This document shows, in pieces, positions 36,004 to 44,361 of a stretch of DNA of 64,000 nucleotides. This stretch comes from JBKBIP01 sp046297495 (lineage in GTDB: Bacteria > Planctomycetota > Planctomycetia > Gemmatales > Gemmataceae), in the NCBI GenBank assembly GCA_046297495.1, contig JBKBIP010000020.1:46906-110905 (forward strand), written 5' to 3'. A program made the translations under genes and the position numbers. A model generated the notes under the pieces. The model ran no database searches. It was not told the DNA's origin and was given only the letters and a program-made list of their open reading frames with translations. The first letter of the stretch is position 1, and the number at the start of each line of letters is the position of its first letter.

Positions 36004-36055
36004 CCAAGGGCATCGGGCGGAGGTTTGGACCTTGCCCGATGCCCTTGGTGTTTTT
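36004..36055 (+). terminator. Rho-independent terminator after uspA
   Basis: CCAAGGGCATCGGGC (36004-36018) pairs perfectly with GCCCGATGCCCTTGG (36034-36048); the stem extends inward through AGGT/ACCT around a TTGG loop. TGTTTTT follows. Confidence 0.88.
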
Positions 36056-36092
36056 CCAGGTGATGGACTAACCGATGGTTGGTGATTATTGG

Positions 36093-36142
36093 GATTCATC
36101 GTGTCGCGCACGCTCCAGATTTCCTGCGCGACACGATCCATC
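36093..36142. repeat. Dispersed ATTCATCG hairpin element
   Basis: GATTCATCGTGTCGCGCA (36093-36110) pairs with TGCGCGACACGATCCATC (36125-36142), 16 of 18 positions, 14-base loop. It lies between the uspA terminator and the convergent DUF1501 gene. Confidence 0.7.
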
Positions 36143-36164
36143 TGATGGGGAAGATACCGTGCAA

Positions 36165-37664
36165 TTAAGCGAACAATTCTCGAATCGGGGTTCCTCGTTG
36201 TGCTCGGTCGTGGACGATCTCTGGCAGTGACGCGTCCAGGCGCATCTGGCCAACGTCGAATAATGTGTGCAAAATCGTCGCGTGCAGGTCCGCGATGGTG
36301 ATCGGCTGACTGGCTGGCTCGCCGCCGCGCCGGTCGGAGTCACCAATGACTTGCCCATGCCGCAGCCCACCACCGGCGAACACCAACGGACAGAGCCGAG
36401 GCCAATGATGCCGGCCCAGGTTCTTGTCGATCCCCGGCGTGCGTCCAAATTCGCCGGTGATGACCAGCAAGATTTGGTCTTCCAAGCCCCGCTGCCGAAT
36501 GTCTTCCAGGAAGGCCGACACGGCATGATCCAGCGGCGGACCGAAGACGCTCATCCCTTCCGGGATGTTCGGAATCTCCTTGCGAGCGTGGAAATCCCAG
36601 TTGGCGTTGATGACGGTGACGAAGCCGCAACCGGCTTCGCACAGCCGCCGCGCCAACAACAGCTGGCGTCCGAGGGAAAAGCCCACTGACGGGCCATTGC
36701 GAATGAATTTCGAGTTAGCGTCGCAATTCCAGTTGCGGAAATGTTCGGTGTCATAGGCTTGCAGCGTGGCCTTGTCCTCCAGTGAAAGATCGAGTGCCTT
36801 ACGCACGTCGCCGCGCTGTAACATGTCGGCAGCCTGTCGGGAGAACTGATCGAACTTGTCCAGCGTGCCGGTGACATCCAGCTGCCGGTCCAGGCGGTCG
36901 AGCTGGCGCAGTAGTTCCAAGCGATTGTTCAATTCGGCGGCGGAAAGCCGAGGTTCGAGTAAATCCAAGAATGGATTCGGTTGCTCCGCCGGCTGGTTGC
37001 GGGATTTCTGCTTCTGTTCGACGTAGCCATCGGAGAGAGGAGCATACAACTCCAAGGGGGCGAACGACATTCCCAAACCAGCGGGTTGACTACCTTCCAC
37101 GACGGACTCAAAGGCGCCATTGAAACCAGCCCGACCCGCTTGGTTGCGTGTGGTGGGAGGGATCAAAGCGTGTCGCGGAAGACCCGTGCGTGGATGGACG
37201 GCCCCGACGGCCCGTGCGTACACCGCCCCCAGCCCCGGCTCCGTGATCGGCTTGCCGTCTTGAACCGTCAAGTCGGCGGTCAGTAGCTGTTTGTGAGCGC
37301 CGTTGTGTTCGGCATGGTTAGTTTGGAACGAGCGCACCACGGTCAGCCGGTCGGCGAGATTGGCTAGTTTCGGCAGGTAGGAGGCAAAGCGAACGCCAGC
37401 GATTTTGGTGGGAATATGCCCGGCGATGCATCGCGTTCCCTCTGGGGCGTCCGGCTTGGGATCGAAGGTTTCGTGCTGGCTCGGCCCACCAGCCAGAAAG
37501 AGAAACACGACGGATTTGTGGCGGGCATACGGTTTGGTATCGTGCCCCAGCGCGGACGCTTGCACCATGCTGCCCAGGGACAACCCACCCAGACCCAGCA
37601 ACCCCATACGCAGGAAATCACGGCGGTTTGGCCCGTGACACATCGGAAAGGGTAAGTAGTTCAT
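36165..37664 (-). CDS. DUF1501 protein, Tat-exported
   Basis: DUF1501 proteins are alkaline-phosphatase-fold secreted proteins expanded in planctomycetes. The 499-residue protein starts with a Tat signal (RRDFLRMGLLGLGGLSLGS) and shows KSVVFLFLAGGPSQHETFDP, HNGAHKQLLTADL, WDFHARKE, LDHAVSAFLEDIRQRGLEDQ and ITGEFGRTPGIDKNLGRHHW with the expected histidines and aspartates of the phosphatase-like site. ATG 37664 has AGGAG eight bases upstream. Two other cluster members (DUF1552 and DUF1592) precede it on the same strand; 220 bases with a repeat hairpin separate it from DUF1552. Function in the cluster is unknown. Confidence 0.93.
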   Translation of the reverse strand: MNYLPFPMCHGPNRRDFLRMGLLGLGGLSLGSMVQASALGHDTKPYARHKSVVFLFLAGGPSQHETFDPKPDAPEGTRCIAGHIPTKIAGVRFASYLPKLANLADRLTVVRSFQTNHAEHNGAHKQLLTADLTVQDGKPITEPGLGAVYARAVGAVHPRTGLPRHALIPPTTRNQAGRAGFNGAFESVVEGSQPAGLGMSFAPLELYAPLSDGYVEQKQKSRNQPAEQPNPFLDLLEPRLSAAELNNRLELLRQLDRLDRQLDVTGTLDKFDQFSRQAADMLQRGDVRKALDLSLEDKATLQAYDTEHFRNWNCDANSKFIRNGPSVGFSLGRQLLLARRLCEAGCGFVTVINANWDFHARKEIPNIPEGMSVFGPPLDHAVSAFLEDIRQRGLEDQILLVITGEFGRTPGIDKNLGRHHWPRLCPLVFAGGGLRHGQVIGDSDRRGGEPASQPITIADLHATILHTLFDVGQMRLDASLPEIVHDRAQRGTPIRELFA

Positions 37665-37770
37665 GAAGGATACTCCTGAGCAATCCGTACCAGTTGTCGC
37701 GTGGTAGGGGGGACAACGCTATCATTCACGCACGCGAAAATAACAACCTGCCCGGAACCTAGTGGGCCTG

Positions 37771-37816
37771 GATTCATCGGTTCATGCAGGAGGACTCGAA
37801 CGCGAAGCGATGAATT
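37771..37816. repeat. Dispersed ATTCATCG element, imperfect hairpin
   Basis: GATTCATCGGTTCATGC (37771-37787) faces CGCGAAGCGATGAATT (37801-37816). Only the outer eight bases pair well. It sits in the 220-base spacer between the DUF1552 and DUF1501 genes. Confidence 0.5.
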
Positions 37817-37884
37817 CGCTTTGTTGTCTCCAGATAAAACTGGCGTGGGCCGGTCTTTCAATCCGGCCCACTCTTTTCCTTCCA

Positions 37885-39276
37885 TCACGCCAACAACTCG
37901 GACAGCGGTCCGTATTGGTCGAGGTCTTTGAGATTGGGGTCTTGCATGCCGAAGGAATCGCGTTGCGCGCCGGCGATTTGCAGCAGCGTCACGTACAGGT
38001 TGGCGGTGGTACGGTGGCCTTTGTGGCCGTAGCCGGGATAATCGATGTAGCGGCCAGTCTTCAACTTGCCTCCCAGGTCGCCGATGACCACCATCGGCCA
38101 TTCCCAGCAGCGCGAGTGGTGCGCCTCTGCCCCGTCACTCAAATACACGATCACCGTGTTGTCGAGCATGGTGCCATCCCCTTCCGGCACCTTCTCCAAC
38201 TTCCGCATCAAGCCGGCGATCAGGTCGAAGTGGTAGCGGCGAATGATGTTGTACAGGTCGGCCCAGGTCTTGCCTTGGTAGCTGCCGCCGTGGCCAATCG
38301 AGTGCTTGTCGATGTTTAGACCCAGCCCCTTGAACGTGATGTCGAAGTCCCGCACGCCTGCCGCCGAGGACAGGGTCAATACGTTCGTCAACCCGCAGAT
38401 CAGCGCCGCCGCCCCCAGATCGAACATGGCGTCGAGACGGTCGGTTTCCACCGGACTGGTGTATTTGTCGCTCACGACGGGGCCTTTTTCCCGCAAGGTG
38501 TGTTGAATCTCGTTCAATTTGCTCTGGCGGTCGCGCAGCGTCTCGAACGTCTCTAAGTAGGCGGCGAACTGTTCCCGCTCCGGGCCAGCTAGACGAGTCT
38601 CGGCTTTCTGGATGTCATCCTTGAGAAAGTCGAGCAGATTGTTTTTGGCCGCGAACTCTTGTTGCGCGGCTCCATCGGCGACGCTGCCGAACAGGGTCGA
38701 GTACGCTTGGGCGGGATTGCACATGGTTGGTAGCCCCTTGTTCGGTCCCCAAGCCGAGATGTTGTAAATGACGTTGGTTTCCAGACGCTTGGAGATGCCC
38801 AAGCCGATGTGCGGGAAAATGCCTCCCAGGTGTTTAGCCAAGGCGCCGTCAATCGTTTCGCCTTGGATGTCCAGGGACTCACCATTGGCAGCGCTGCCGA
38901 AAGCGCCCAGGGCCTTGAAGTTATTGGAGTGTCCGCCGCCGCACACGCGTCCCGACAGCCCTTGGACAATCGTTACCTTGTCCTGCCACTTCTGGATCGG
39001 CTCCAACGAGAAAGGCAATTGCTTGCCGGTTAAGGGGACATCCAGCAATTCCGGCGGGCCGTTGAGGGGGCGTTGGTCCCTCGGTTTGCGCGTGAGACCC
39101 GAAGGCGCCAACTGTTCCGGGCGGACGCCGTTGCTCTCGACCACGAAGACAAACCGCTTCGCTGTGATCAATTTGCCAGCGGCTTGGGCTTCCAAGCGCG
39201 CCAGGATCGGGGTCAAGAACGTGGCCCCCGCGGATAGTCCGAGAGTTTTCAACGCATCACGACGACTGAGGAACAT
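37885..39276 (-). CDS. DUF1552 protein, Tat-exported
   Basis: DUF1552 proteins accompany DUF1592 cytochrome-like proteins in planctomycetes. The 463-residue protein starts with a Tat-type signal (SRRDALKTLGLSAGATFL) and has KRFVFVVESNGVRPEQLAPS, IVQGLSGRVCGGGHSNNFKA, IGHGGSYQGKTWADLYNIIR, MLDNTVIVYLSDGAEAHHSR and WPMVVIGDLGGKLKTGRYID. ATG 39276 has GGAG nine bases upstream. It begins 46 bases after the DUF1592 gene, so the two are one transcription unit. Enzymatic role is unknown. Confidence 0.93.
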   Translation of the reverse strand: MFLSRRDALKTLGLSAGATFLTPILARLEAQAAGKLITAKRFVFVVESNGVRPEQLAPSGLTRKPRDQRPLNGPPELLDVPLTGKQLPFSLEPIQKWQDKVTIVQGLSGRVCGGGHSNNFKALGAFGSAANGESLDIQGETIDGALAKHLGGIFPHIGLGISKRLETNVIYNISAWGPNKGLPTMCNPAQAYSTLFGSVADGAAQQEFAAKNNLLDFLKDDIQKAETRLAGPEREQFAAYLETFETLRDRQSKLNEIQHTLREKGPVVSDKYTSPVETDRLDAMFDLGAAALICGLTNVLTLSSAAGVRDFDITFKGLGLNIDKHSIGHGGSYQGKTWADLYNIIRRYHFDLIAGLMRKLEKVPEGDGTMLDNTVIVYLSDGAEAHHSRCWEWPMVVIGDLGGKLKTGRYIDYPGYGHKGHRTTANLYVTLLQIAGAQRDSFGMQDPNLKDLDQYGPLSELLA

Positions 39277-39322
39277 AGTTCACTTCTCCAGTTGGGGAAT
39301 GATCCATTGGGTAAGGATGATT

Positions 39323-41542
39323 TTATTGGGTTTCGGTCACGTCGGGCACGCGGTACAAAAACGATTCGGATGATAACAAGGCTGTGATCAGAGCTTTCAT
39401 GCTGCCGCCGCTGTCCCGGTAGGCCCGGTGAGCGGCTTGCAGGCTGGCGGCGTCGCCGGGGGTCTCGTTCCGGCCCAGCCAATAGCGGAAAGCGTGGCGG
39501 ACAAAGACCTGCTCCACCCGTTCCGAAGCGGCCAGTTTCTTCATCAGTTCCACCGGATTCGGAACGGGGCCTTCCAGGGCCGGATCGCCGACGTGGGCGA
39601 TGAAGCCGGTGGTGTCCAACGGCGCGGCTCGTAGCACGGGGCCAAGCGGTTTCCCTTTGTTGTCCACGTTTTTCGCGGTCGCCTCTTGGTCCAGGACCAT
39701 CTCGGCGGCGCGGAACCGGCCAAAGTGGTCGAATTGTTCAAATGGCAATCCAAGGTCATTCATGAACTGGTGGCATTTCCAGCAATAGGCTTGCTGGGTC
39801 ACGGCCATGCGCTGGCGGAGGGTCTTGTCCGGCTCATCCGGCAATTGGGCGTCCACGGTGATCGGGATGTCCGGCACCACACCCCCCAGCAGCCGTTCCC
39901 GAATCCATTTGCCCCGATGAATAGCGTGATTGTCGAAACTGGTCGATTGGGCCACCAACCACGACGGCTGCATGAGGATGCCGGCCCGCTGGTCCGCTGG
40001 CAATTCCACTGGCTGCACGTCGGGGAAATCGTCCAACCCGTAAGCCTCATAGATACTGCGGCCAATTCGCGGTGGCGTTTTATTCTGAAACTTCTCCGGG
40101 TTCTTGGCTTTGTCGGCCTCGAATTTGGCTAACGCCTCTGCCCGTTTCTTCTTGGTGTCCTCCGCGATCCGGTAAGCCACGAAGCTCTTGGTGGTGGTGA
40201 GCAGTTCACGGAGGACATCTTGATCTTGTTCCAGGATGTAGGCGATGAGCCGGTCGGTGTCTTCGACCAAGATGCGCGGATCGTGCTCCGGGTTGTCTTT
40301 GTTGTCCTTGAATACCTCAATGGCTTTGTCGTAACCGAAATATTCGCGGAAGAAGCGGGGAATGCGCGGCTTCTCGATCTTGGGATTGTCCAGAAGGCGT
40401 CGGACTTGTTGGGCCACGCCGGCGTCGGTGTCCAAGCCTCCCGTGGCGGCGGCGGTCAGCAGTTCGGCGTCGGGCCGGCGGTCGGTGAGGGCGTAGGACA
40501 GGGCAAAGGCGATCGCGCGCGGCGCCAGGCGGACGCGCCCTTTTTCATCCGGCTGCCCAGAGCCAACTTCGAGGCGAAACACCGCTTCCGGCAGCAGCAG
40601 CACGGCCGCCAATGTGTACCGCGCCCCGATGGTCTGGCCAGCGTCGGCGATGTTCTTCTTCATCAAGCCCATGAACCGAGTCTTTTCACTCTCCGTCGGC
40701 GGTCGCTTCAAGATCGTGTTGAACTGATAGGTAAGCGCAGCTTCGATCTGATCCTCCGTGGGTGGGGATTGCGGGTCGAACAGCGCCAAAAGTTCCTTGG
40801 CGGGAAAGCCGATCTTCTTGATCTCGCCGTTTTCGATCTTGTGGGCCGTCTGGTGTTCCACGATGAGCAGGGCATTGTGCAGCAATTGGACCGTCACTGG
40901 TTCATCAATTTTTGGTGCCCCCATGTCCTTGAACGCCTGCTTCCCTTCCGGGGAGAACGGTTGGCCTAAACCGCCTATCCGACTCTTGCCGACTTCAGTG
41001 AGGAAGCCGCTATAGATCTCCGGGCTAAGCCGGCGAACCGCCGGACCGGCATTGAACTGTGGCAGGTGCTTCGGATCAAACAAGAGGTGGTGCGGCAGCG
41101 CGTTGCCATTCATAGACACGTCGCGGCGGGTGAAGTGCTTGCCGGCGCGCTTGGCCTCGGCTTGCGCCCAGCGAATGACGGCGGCGACACTCTCGGCGGG
41201 AGGCCGAGACCGTTCGGGCGGCGGCATCTTCCCTTGGCTGAGCTGTTCGACCACCATCGCCCAGCGTGCCCCGCTGGTGCTGGCTTTCATGTCCGGGTCG
41301 AGAGCGGTCAAGTCCAAGTCCCCTTCGGAGCGTTTGGCGTTATGACAGCTAAGGCAGTGCTGGGTGAGGAACGGGGTGACCATGCGATCATACTCCGTCT
41401 TGCTTTCCGCGGCGCTGGCATATTGAAGCTGGCCAGGGTTCGGCTCGGCTTCGGATTGGCCAAACGCTGCCGCCACCAGGGCCATCAGCACGGCACAGAG
41501 GATGGAATACCATAAAGTATAGGATAATTGGTGAATTTTCAT
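39323..41542 (-). CDS. DUF1592-type secreted protein with cytochrome-like motifs
   Basis: The 739-residue protein has a signal peptide (WYSILCAVLMALVAAAFGQ) and near residue 60 a heme-type motif HCLSCHN in the PSCyt-like region (FLTQHCLSCHNAKRSEGDLD, LDPDMKASTSG). DUF1587/1592/1588/1585-type segments follow (LLPEAVFRLEVG, FAWALSYALTDRRPDAEL-type region, FFREYFGYDKAIEVFKD, RAGILMQPSWLVAQS, CWKCHQFMNDLGLPFEQFDH). A second CxxCH is in CWKCH near 615. These proteins are thought to be periplasmic, possibly carrying heme. I chose ATG 41542; upstream frame to 41674 is unsupported. It heads the DUF1592-DUF1552-DUF1501 row and is divergent from the ECF sigma gene 238 bases away. Confidence 0.9.
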   Translation of the reverse strand: MKIHQLSYTLWYSILCAVLMALVAAAFGQSEAEPNPGQLQYASAAESKTEYDRMVTPFLTQHCLSCHNAKRSEGDLDLTALDPDMKASTSGARWAMVVEQLSQGKMPPPERSRPPAESVAAVIRWAQAEAKRAGKHFTRRDVSMNGNALPHHLLFDPKHLPQFNAGPAVRRLSPEIYSGFLTEVGKSRIGGLGQPFSPEGKQAFKDMGAPKIDEPVTVQLLHNALLIVEHQTAHKIENGEIKKIGFPAKELLALFDPQSPPTEDQIEAALTYQFNTILKRPPTESEKTRFMGLMKKNIADAGQTIGARYTLAAVLLLPEAVFRLEVGSGQPDEKGRVRLAPRAIAFALSYALTDRRPDAELLTAAATGGLDTDAGVAQQVRRLLDNPKIEKPRIPRFFREYFGYDKAIEVFKDNKDNPEHDPRILVEDTDRLIAYILEQDQDVLRELLTTTKSFVAYRIAEDTKKKRAEALAKFEADKAKNPEKFQNKTPPRIGRSIYEAYGLDDFPDVQPVELPADQRAGILMQPSWLVAQSTSFDNHAIHRGKWIRERLLGGVVPDIPITVDAQLPDEPDKTLRQRMAVTQQAYCWKCHQFMNDLGLPFEQFDHFGRFRAAEMVLDQEATAKNVDNKGKPLGPVLRAAPLDTTGFIAHVGDPALEGPVPNPVELMKKLAASERVEQVFVRHAFRYWLGRNETPGDAASLQAAHRAYRDSGGSMKALITALLSSESFLYRVPDVTETQ

Positions 41543-41780
41543 GGCATTCTCTTTTATGAGGTCGGCTCCAGGGCGGTGGGTTTCAGTAGGGCGGTTCGGG
41601 GTGGGCAGACGAGCGGAAACGATATTCCTCGTCCGTTGTGATACTATTGATCCGCGAGCGGTCAAACTTAGCAATGATCACTTTAGAATCGACCAGCAAC
41701 CGCGTGGTCGGGTGGCCGAGAATACGACCAGGTTCTTTTTCAAACTGCTAAGTTTTCGCCGCGAAGATTCAATCATCTAT

Positions 41781-42311
41781 ATGGCGGATGGTACGTCAAC
41801 CCCTGGAACAGTGCAGAAACTGTTCTTGCAACACGCGGCGGCGTTGCGTGGTTTCATTTTTGGTTTGCTCGGCGACCGCGAGTCGGCTAACGATGTCTTT
41901 CAAGAAGTATTCTTGACCGTGACAGCCAACGCGAATCAGTTTCGCCCCGAAGGGAATTTCTTAGCTTGGGCGCGCGGCATTGCGCGCAACAAGGTGCTGG
42001 AACATTTCCGGCAACGCCGCCAGCAGCCGCGATTGTTCGACGCCGAATTGCTCGACCTGCTGGCTGCGTCCGCCGGCCAGTCGGATGATGCCTGGGAAGA
42101 ACGCCGCGCCATGTTGGTGGATTGCATCCAAGAGCTGGCTCCGCGCGCCCGCCAGATTTTGGAGATGCGTTACGCGGAAACGCCGACTTCGCCGACGGAC
42201 ATCGCCCAACGCTTGGCCTGGACGGTCAACGCCGTTCATGTTTCCCTGGCGCGGACGCGAAAATTCCTTCAGGATTGCACACGTCGTCGCATGATGGCGG
42301 GAAAGGGGTAA
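41781..42311 (+). CDS. ECF-type sigma factor
   Basis: A 176-residue sigma-70-family regulator. Region 2 reads LFLQHAAALRGFIFGLLGDR, ESANDVFQEVFLTV and FLAWARGIARNKVLEHFRQR; region 4 reads CIQELAPRARQILEMRYAET then TDIAQRLAWTVNAVHVSLAR. This is the planctomycete/verrucomicrobial ECF class often paired with FecR-type anti-sigma proteins, and indeed the FecR-like gene starts one base after its stop. ATG 41781 begins the conserved part; no strong ribosome site is visible. The divergent DUF1592 cluster is a possible target. Confidence 0.9.
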   Translation: MADGTSTPGTVQKLFLQHAAALRGFIFGLLGDRESANDVFQEVFLTVTANANQFRPEGNFLAWARGIARNKVLEHFRQRRQQPRLFDAELLDLLAASAGQSDDAWEERRAMLVDCIQELAPRARQILEMRYAETPTSPTDIAQRLAWTVNAVHVSLARTRKFLQDCTRRRMMAGKG

Positions 42312-42312
42312 A

Positions 42313-44109
42313 GTGGAGGACCGCCTGTTCCACTTGTTGGATGCTTATCTGGAGAACCGCCTCAGCGACGCGGAGGCGGAGGAACTCCGAGATCGATTGC
42401 GCGCCGCGCCCCAAACCCGACAAATCTTCTGGGACTACATCGAACAGCACGCCTTGATCGAGGACATTCTCAGCGAAGCACGGGGACGTGATTTGGCCAT
42501 GTTGTCGGGGGACGAGACATTCGACGCATCCCCTGCAGCGGCCCCGTTCATCCCTGGCCCGTTGCCGTCAATGGCGGACCTGGGGCCTGGTGGGCTAAAG
42601 CCTAAGTCCGTTCTCGCGCCGTTCACCCTCTGGGCTGGGCTGCTGGTCGCTGTGGCCGCCGCTTTGTTGATCGCCTTGACTTGGTGGCTCGATTCGGGAC
42701 GAAATCCTCATCTTGCTCCGGCTGCGGCGCCTCTCGCCACGGTGTTGTCCGGCGCGGGGGACGTGCGGGTCATCGACCGTTCGGGACAGTCCGTGGCGGC
42801 CGGCCCCGGCGCGTCTCTCTATGCCGGCCAGGCGCTCCGCGTCGGCGATGACGAGAGCTTGGCTGAGGTTCTCCTTGCCGACGGCACCCAGATAGCACTC
42901 GGTTCGGGCACGCAGGTGCGCTTCCCTCTCGAAGAACCGGCCGATGGCAAGCAATTCCATTTGGAACGCGGCGCCATTCAAGTCCTGAAGTCTTCACGAG
43001 CGCAAGAGCCACCATTGATCGTGACGACGGACCAGGCCCGCATCACAGCGCGGGAGACGCGCTTTCGCTTGTACCAGGAAGAACACGCTTCACGAATGGA
43101 GTTGGCGGAAGGAATGGCTTATCTCGAAAGCCGTACCTGCGACCAAACCGTGGAAGTGGCCGAAGGATCGTTCGTCGTGATCACGGACGCTCCCCATCCC
43201 ATGGTGCCCCAACCGTTGCCAATTGGTTATTGCCAGTTGCGCCATACCTTTTTGAAAGGGGGGGATGCCGTGGCGTTCTCCCAGGATGGAACCATGATAG
43301 TCACTAGCCACTTCACTCGTGGTTGGAAGGCCTGGAGCACGGTGGATGGCATGCCACTTGGGGCTGCTCCGGGAAGCGGCCAGCGCATCGACGGCTTGGC
43401 ATTCTTTGCCGTCGATGACGCCGTGATTGCCTTAAGCAACGGCGGCATGGCGTCCATCTGGAAGCTCGACGAGCCGCTCCCCAGCCAAACTCAGTTACGG
43501 CATCAACACTTACGGCATGGCGACGTCTCCGCCGATGGTCGTTGGCTGGCGCAAGGCAGCAGCAGCGGCGAGGTCGCCATTTGGGAAGCGGATGCCGAGC
43601 ATAACCGCATCTCGTTGCGGCAGTCACTGGCGATCAAACCCATCCGCGTGGCTTTGTCGTGCCTCGGCCCGCATGTCGCGGTGAGTCGCTGGAGTGGGGA
43701 AATTCATGTCTTCGAGGTGAAAACGGGCCGCCAAGTCGCCGAGTATAAGCTGCGACGCACCCCCGCGCCGCTGGCGCTGTCCACCGATAATCGCTTTCTG
43801 GCTGCCTATACCGCCTTGGACGGCTTGGTGCTATTCGATCAACAAACTGGCGTCCGCCAGACCTTGTGGGCGGCGCAAGGCGCCCGTGTCTGCCACCTCT
43901 GCTTCTCGGCGGATGGTCAGGTTTTGTTGGCTGGTCTTGGCGATGGCACGGTTCGCGCCTGGTCCACCGCCGACGGACAATCCCTGCTCGTTCTGGAAAC
44001 AGGTCATCGTCACATCAATAAAGTGGCCGTCAGCGCGGATCTCTCCCTACTTGCCACGGTCGGCGACGGCGATGGCGTGAAGGTCTGGGAATGCGAGATA
44101 CCTCGGTAG
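42313..44109 (+). CDS. FecR-domain membrane protein with WD40 repeats
   Basis: The 598-residue protein likely senses or restrains the sigma factor encoded just upstream. The N-terminus has an anti-sigma-like helical part (RLFHLLDAYLENRLSDAEAE). One membrane segment follows (LWAGLLVAVAAALLIALTWW, about 115-135). Then a FecR-like region (DVRVIDRSGQSVAAGPGASL, LADGTQIALGSGTQVRF, LERGAIQVLKS). From about 310 on, WD40-like repeats appear (AVAFSQDGTMIVTSHFTRGW, HLCFSADGQVLLAGLGDGTV, VAVSADLSLLATVGDGDGVK). The GTG start at 42313 overlaps no gene but lies one base after the sigma stop, which favours translational coupling; AGGGG is four bases upstream. Confidence 0.88.
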   Translation: MEDRLFHLLDAYLENRLSDAEAEELRDRLRAAPQTRQIFWDYIEQHALIEDILSEARGRDLAMLSGDETFDASPAAAPFIPGPLPSMADLGPGGLKPKSVLAPFTLWAGLLVAVAAALLIALTWWLDSGRNPHLAPAAAPLATVLSGAGDVRVIDRSGQSVAAGPGASLYAGQALRVGDDESLAEVLLADGTQIALGSGTQVRFPLEEPADGKQFHLERGAIQVLKSSRAQEPPLIVTTDQARITARETRFRLYQEEHASRMELAEGMAYLESRTCDQTVEVAEGSFVVITDAPHPMVPQPLPIGYCQLRHTFLKGGDAVAFSQDGTMIVTSHFTRGWKAWSTVDGMPLGAAPGSGQRIDGLAFFAVDDAVIALSNGGMASIWKLDEPLPSQTQLRHQHLRHGDVSADGRWLAQGSSSGEVAIWEADAEHNRISLRQSLAIKPIRVALSCLGPHVAVSRWSGEIHVFEVKTGRQVAEYKLRRTPAPLALSTDNRFLAAYTALDGLVLFDQQTGVRQTLWAAQGARVCHLCFSADGQVLLAGLGDGTVRAWSTADGQSLLVLETGHRHINKVAVSADLSLLATVGDGDGVKVWECEIPR

Positions 44110-44229
44110 TGGCTCATCCGGCTTTGGGGAATCGCTACTCGGCTAGGGATCGCGCGGCTGATAGAACCTCACGCGCCGCAGTGCGTTTCAGATGTTTTCA
44201 GAAACTTCGGTGAACTCTTCCTGGACCAA

Positions 44230-44257
44230 TTGCAAAGCGGCCGTACGGGAATATAAT
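44230..44257 (+). promoter_or_regulatory. Promoter for the membrane protein gene at 44362
   Basis: TTGCAA (44230-44235) and TATAAT (44252-44257) are 16 bases apart, about 105 bases before the gene start. A CTCTCTC/GAGAGAG hairpin (44260-44285) lies in the predicted leader. Confidence 0.6.
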
Positions 44258-44361
44258 TCTCTCTCTAAATCGAGCATGAGAGAGGCATGGGGATTTGCCG
44301 CACCAGGAAAGGCCGACCGCGGAAGGTTCGGCCGCGCAAGGCTTGCCAAAGGGAGATCAGC

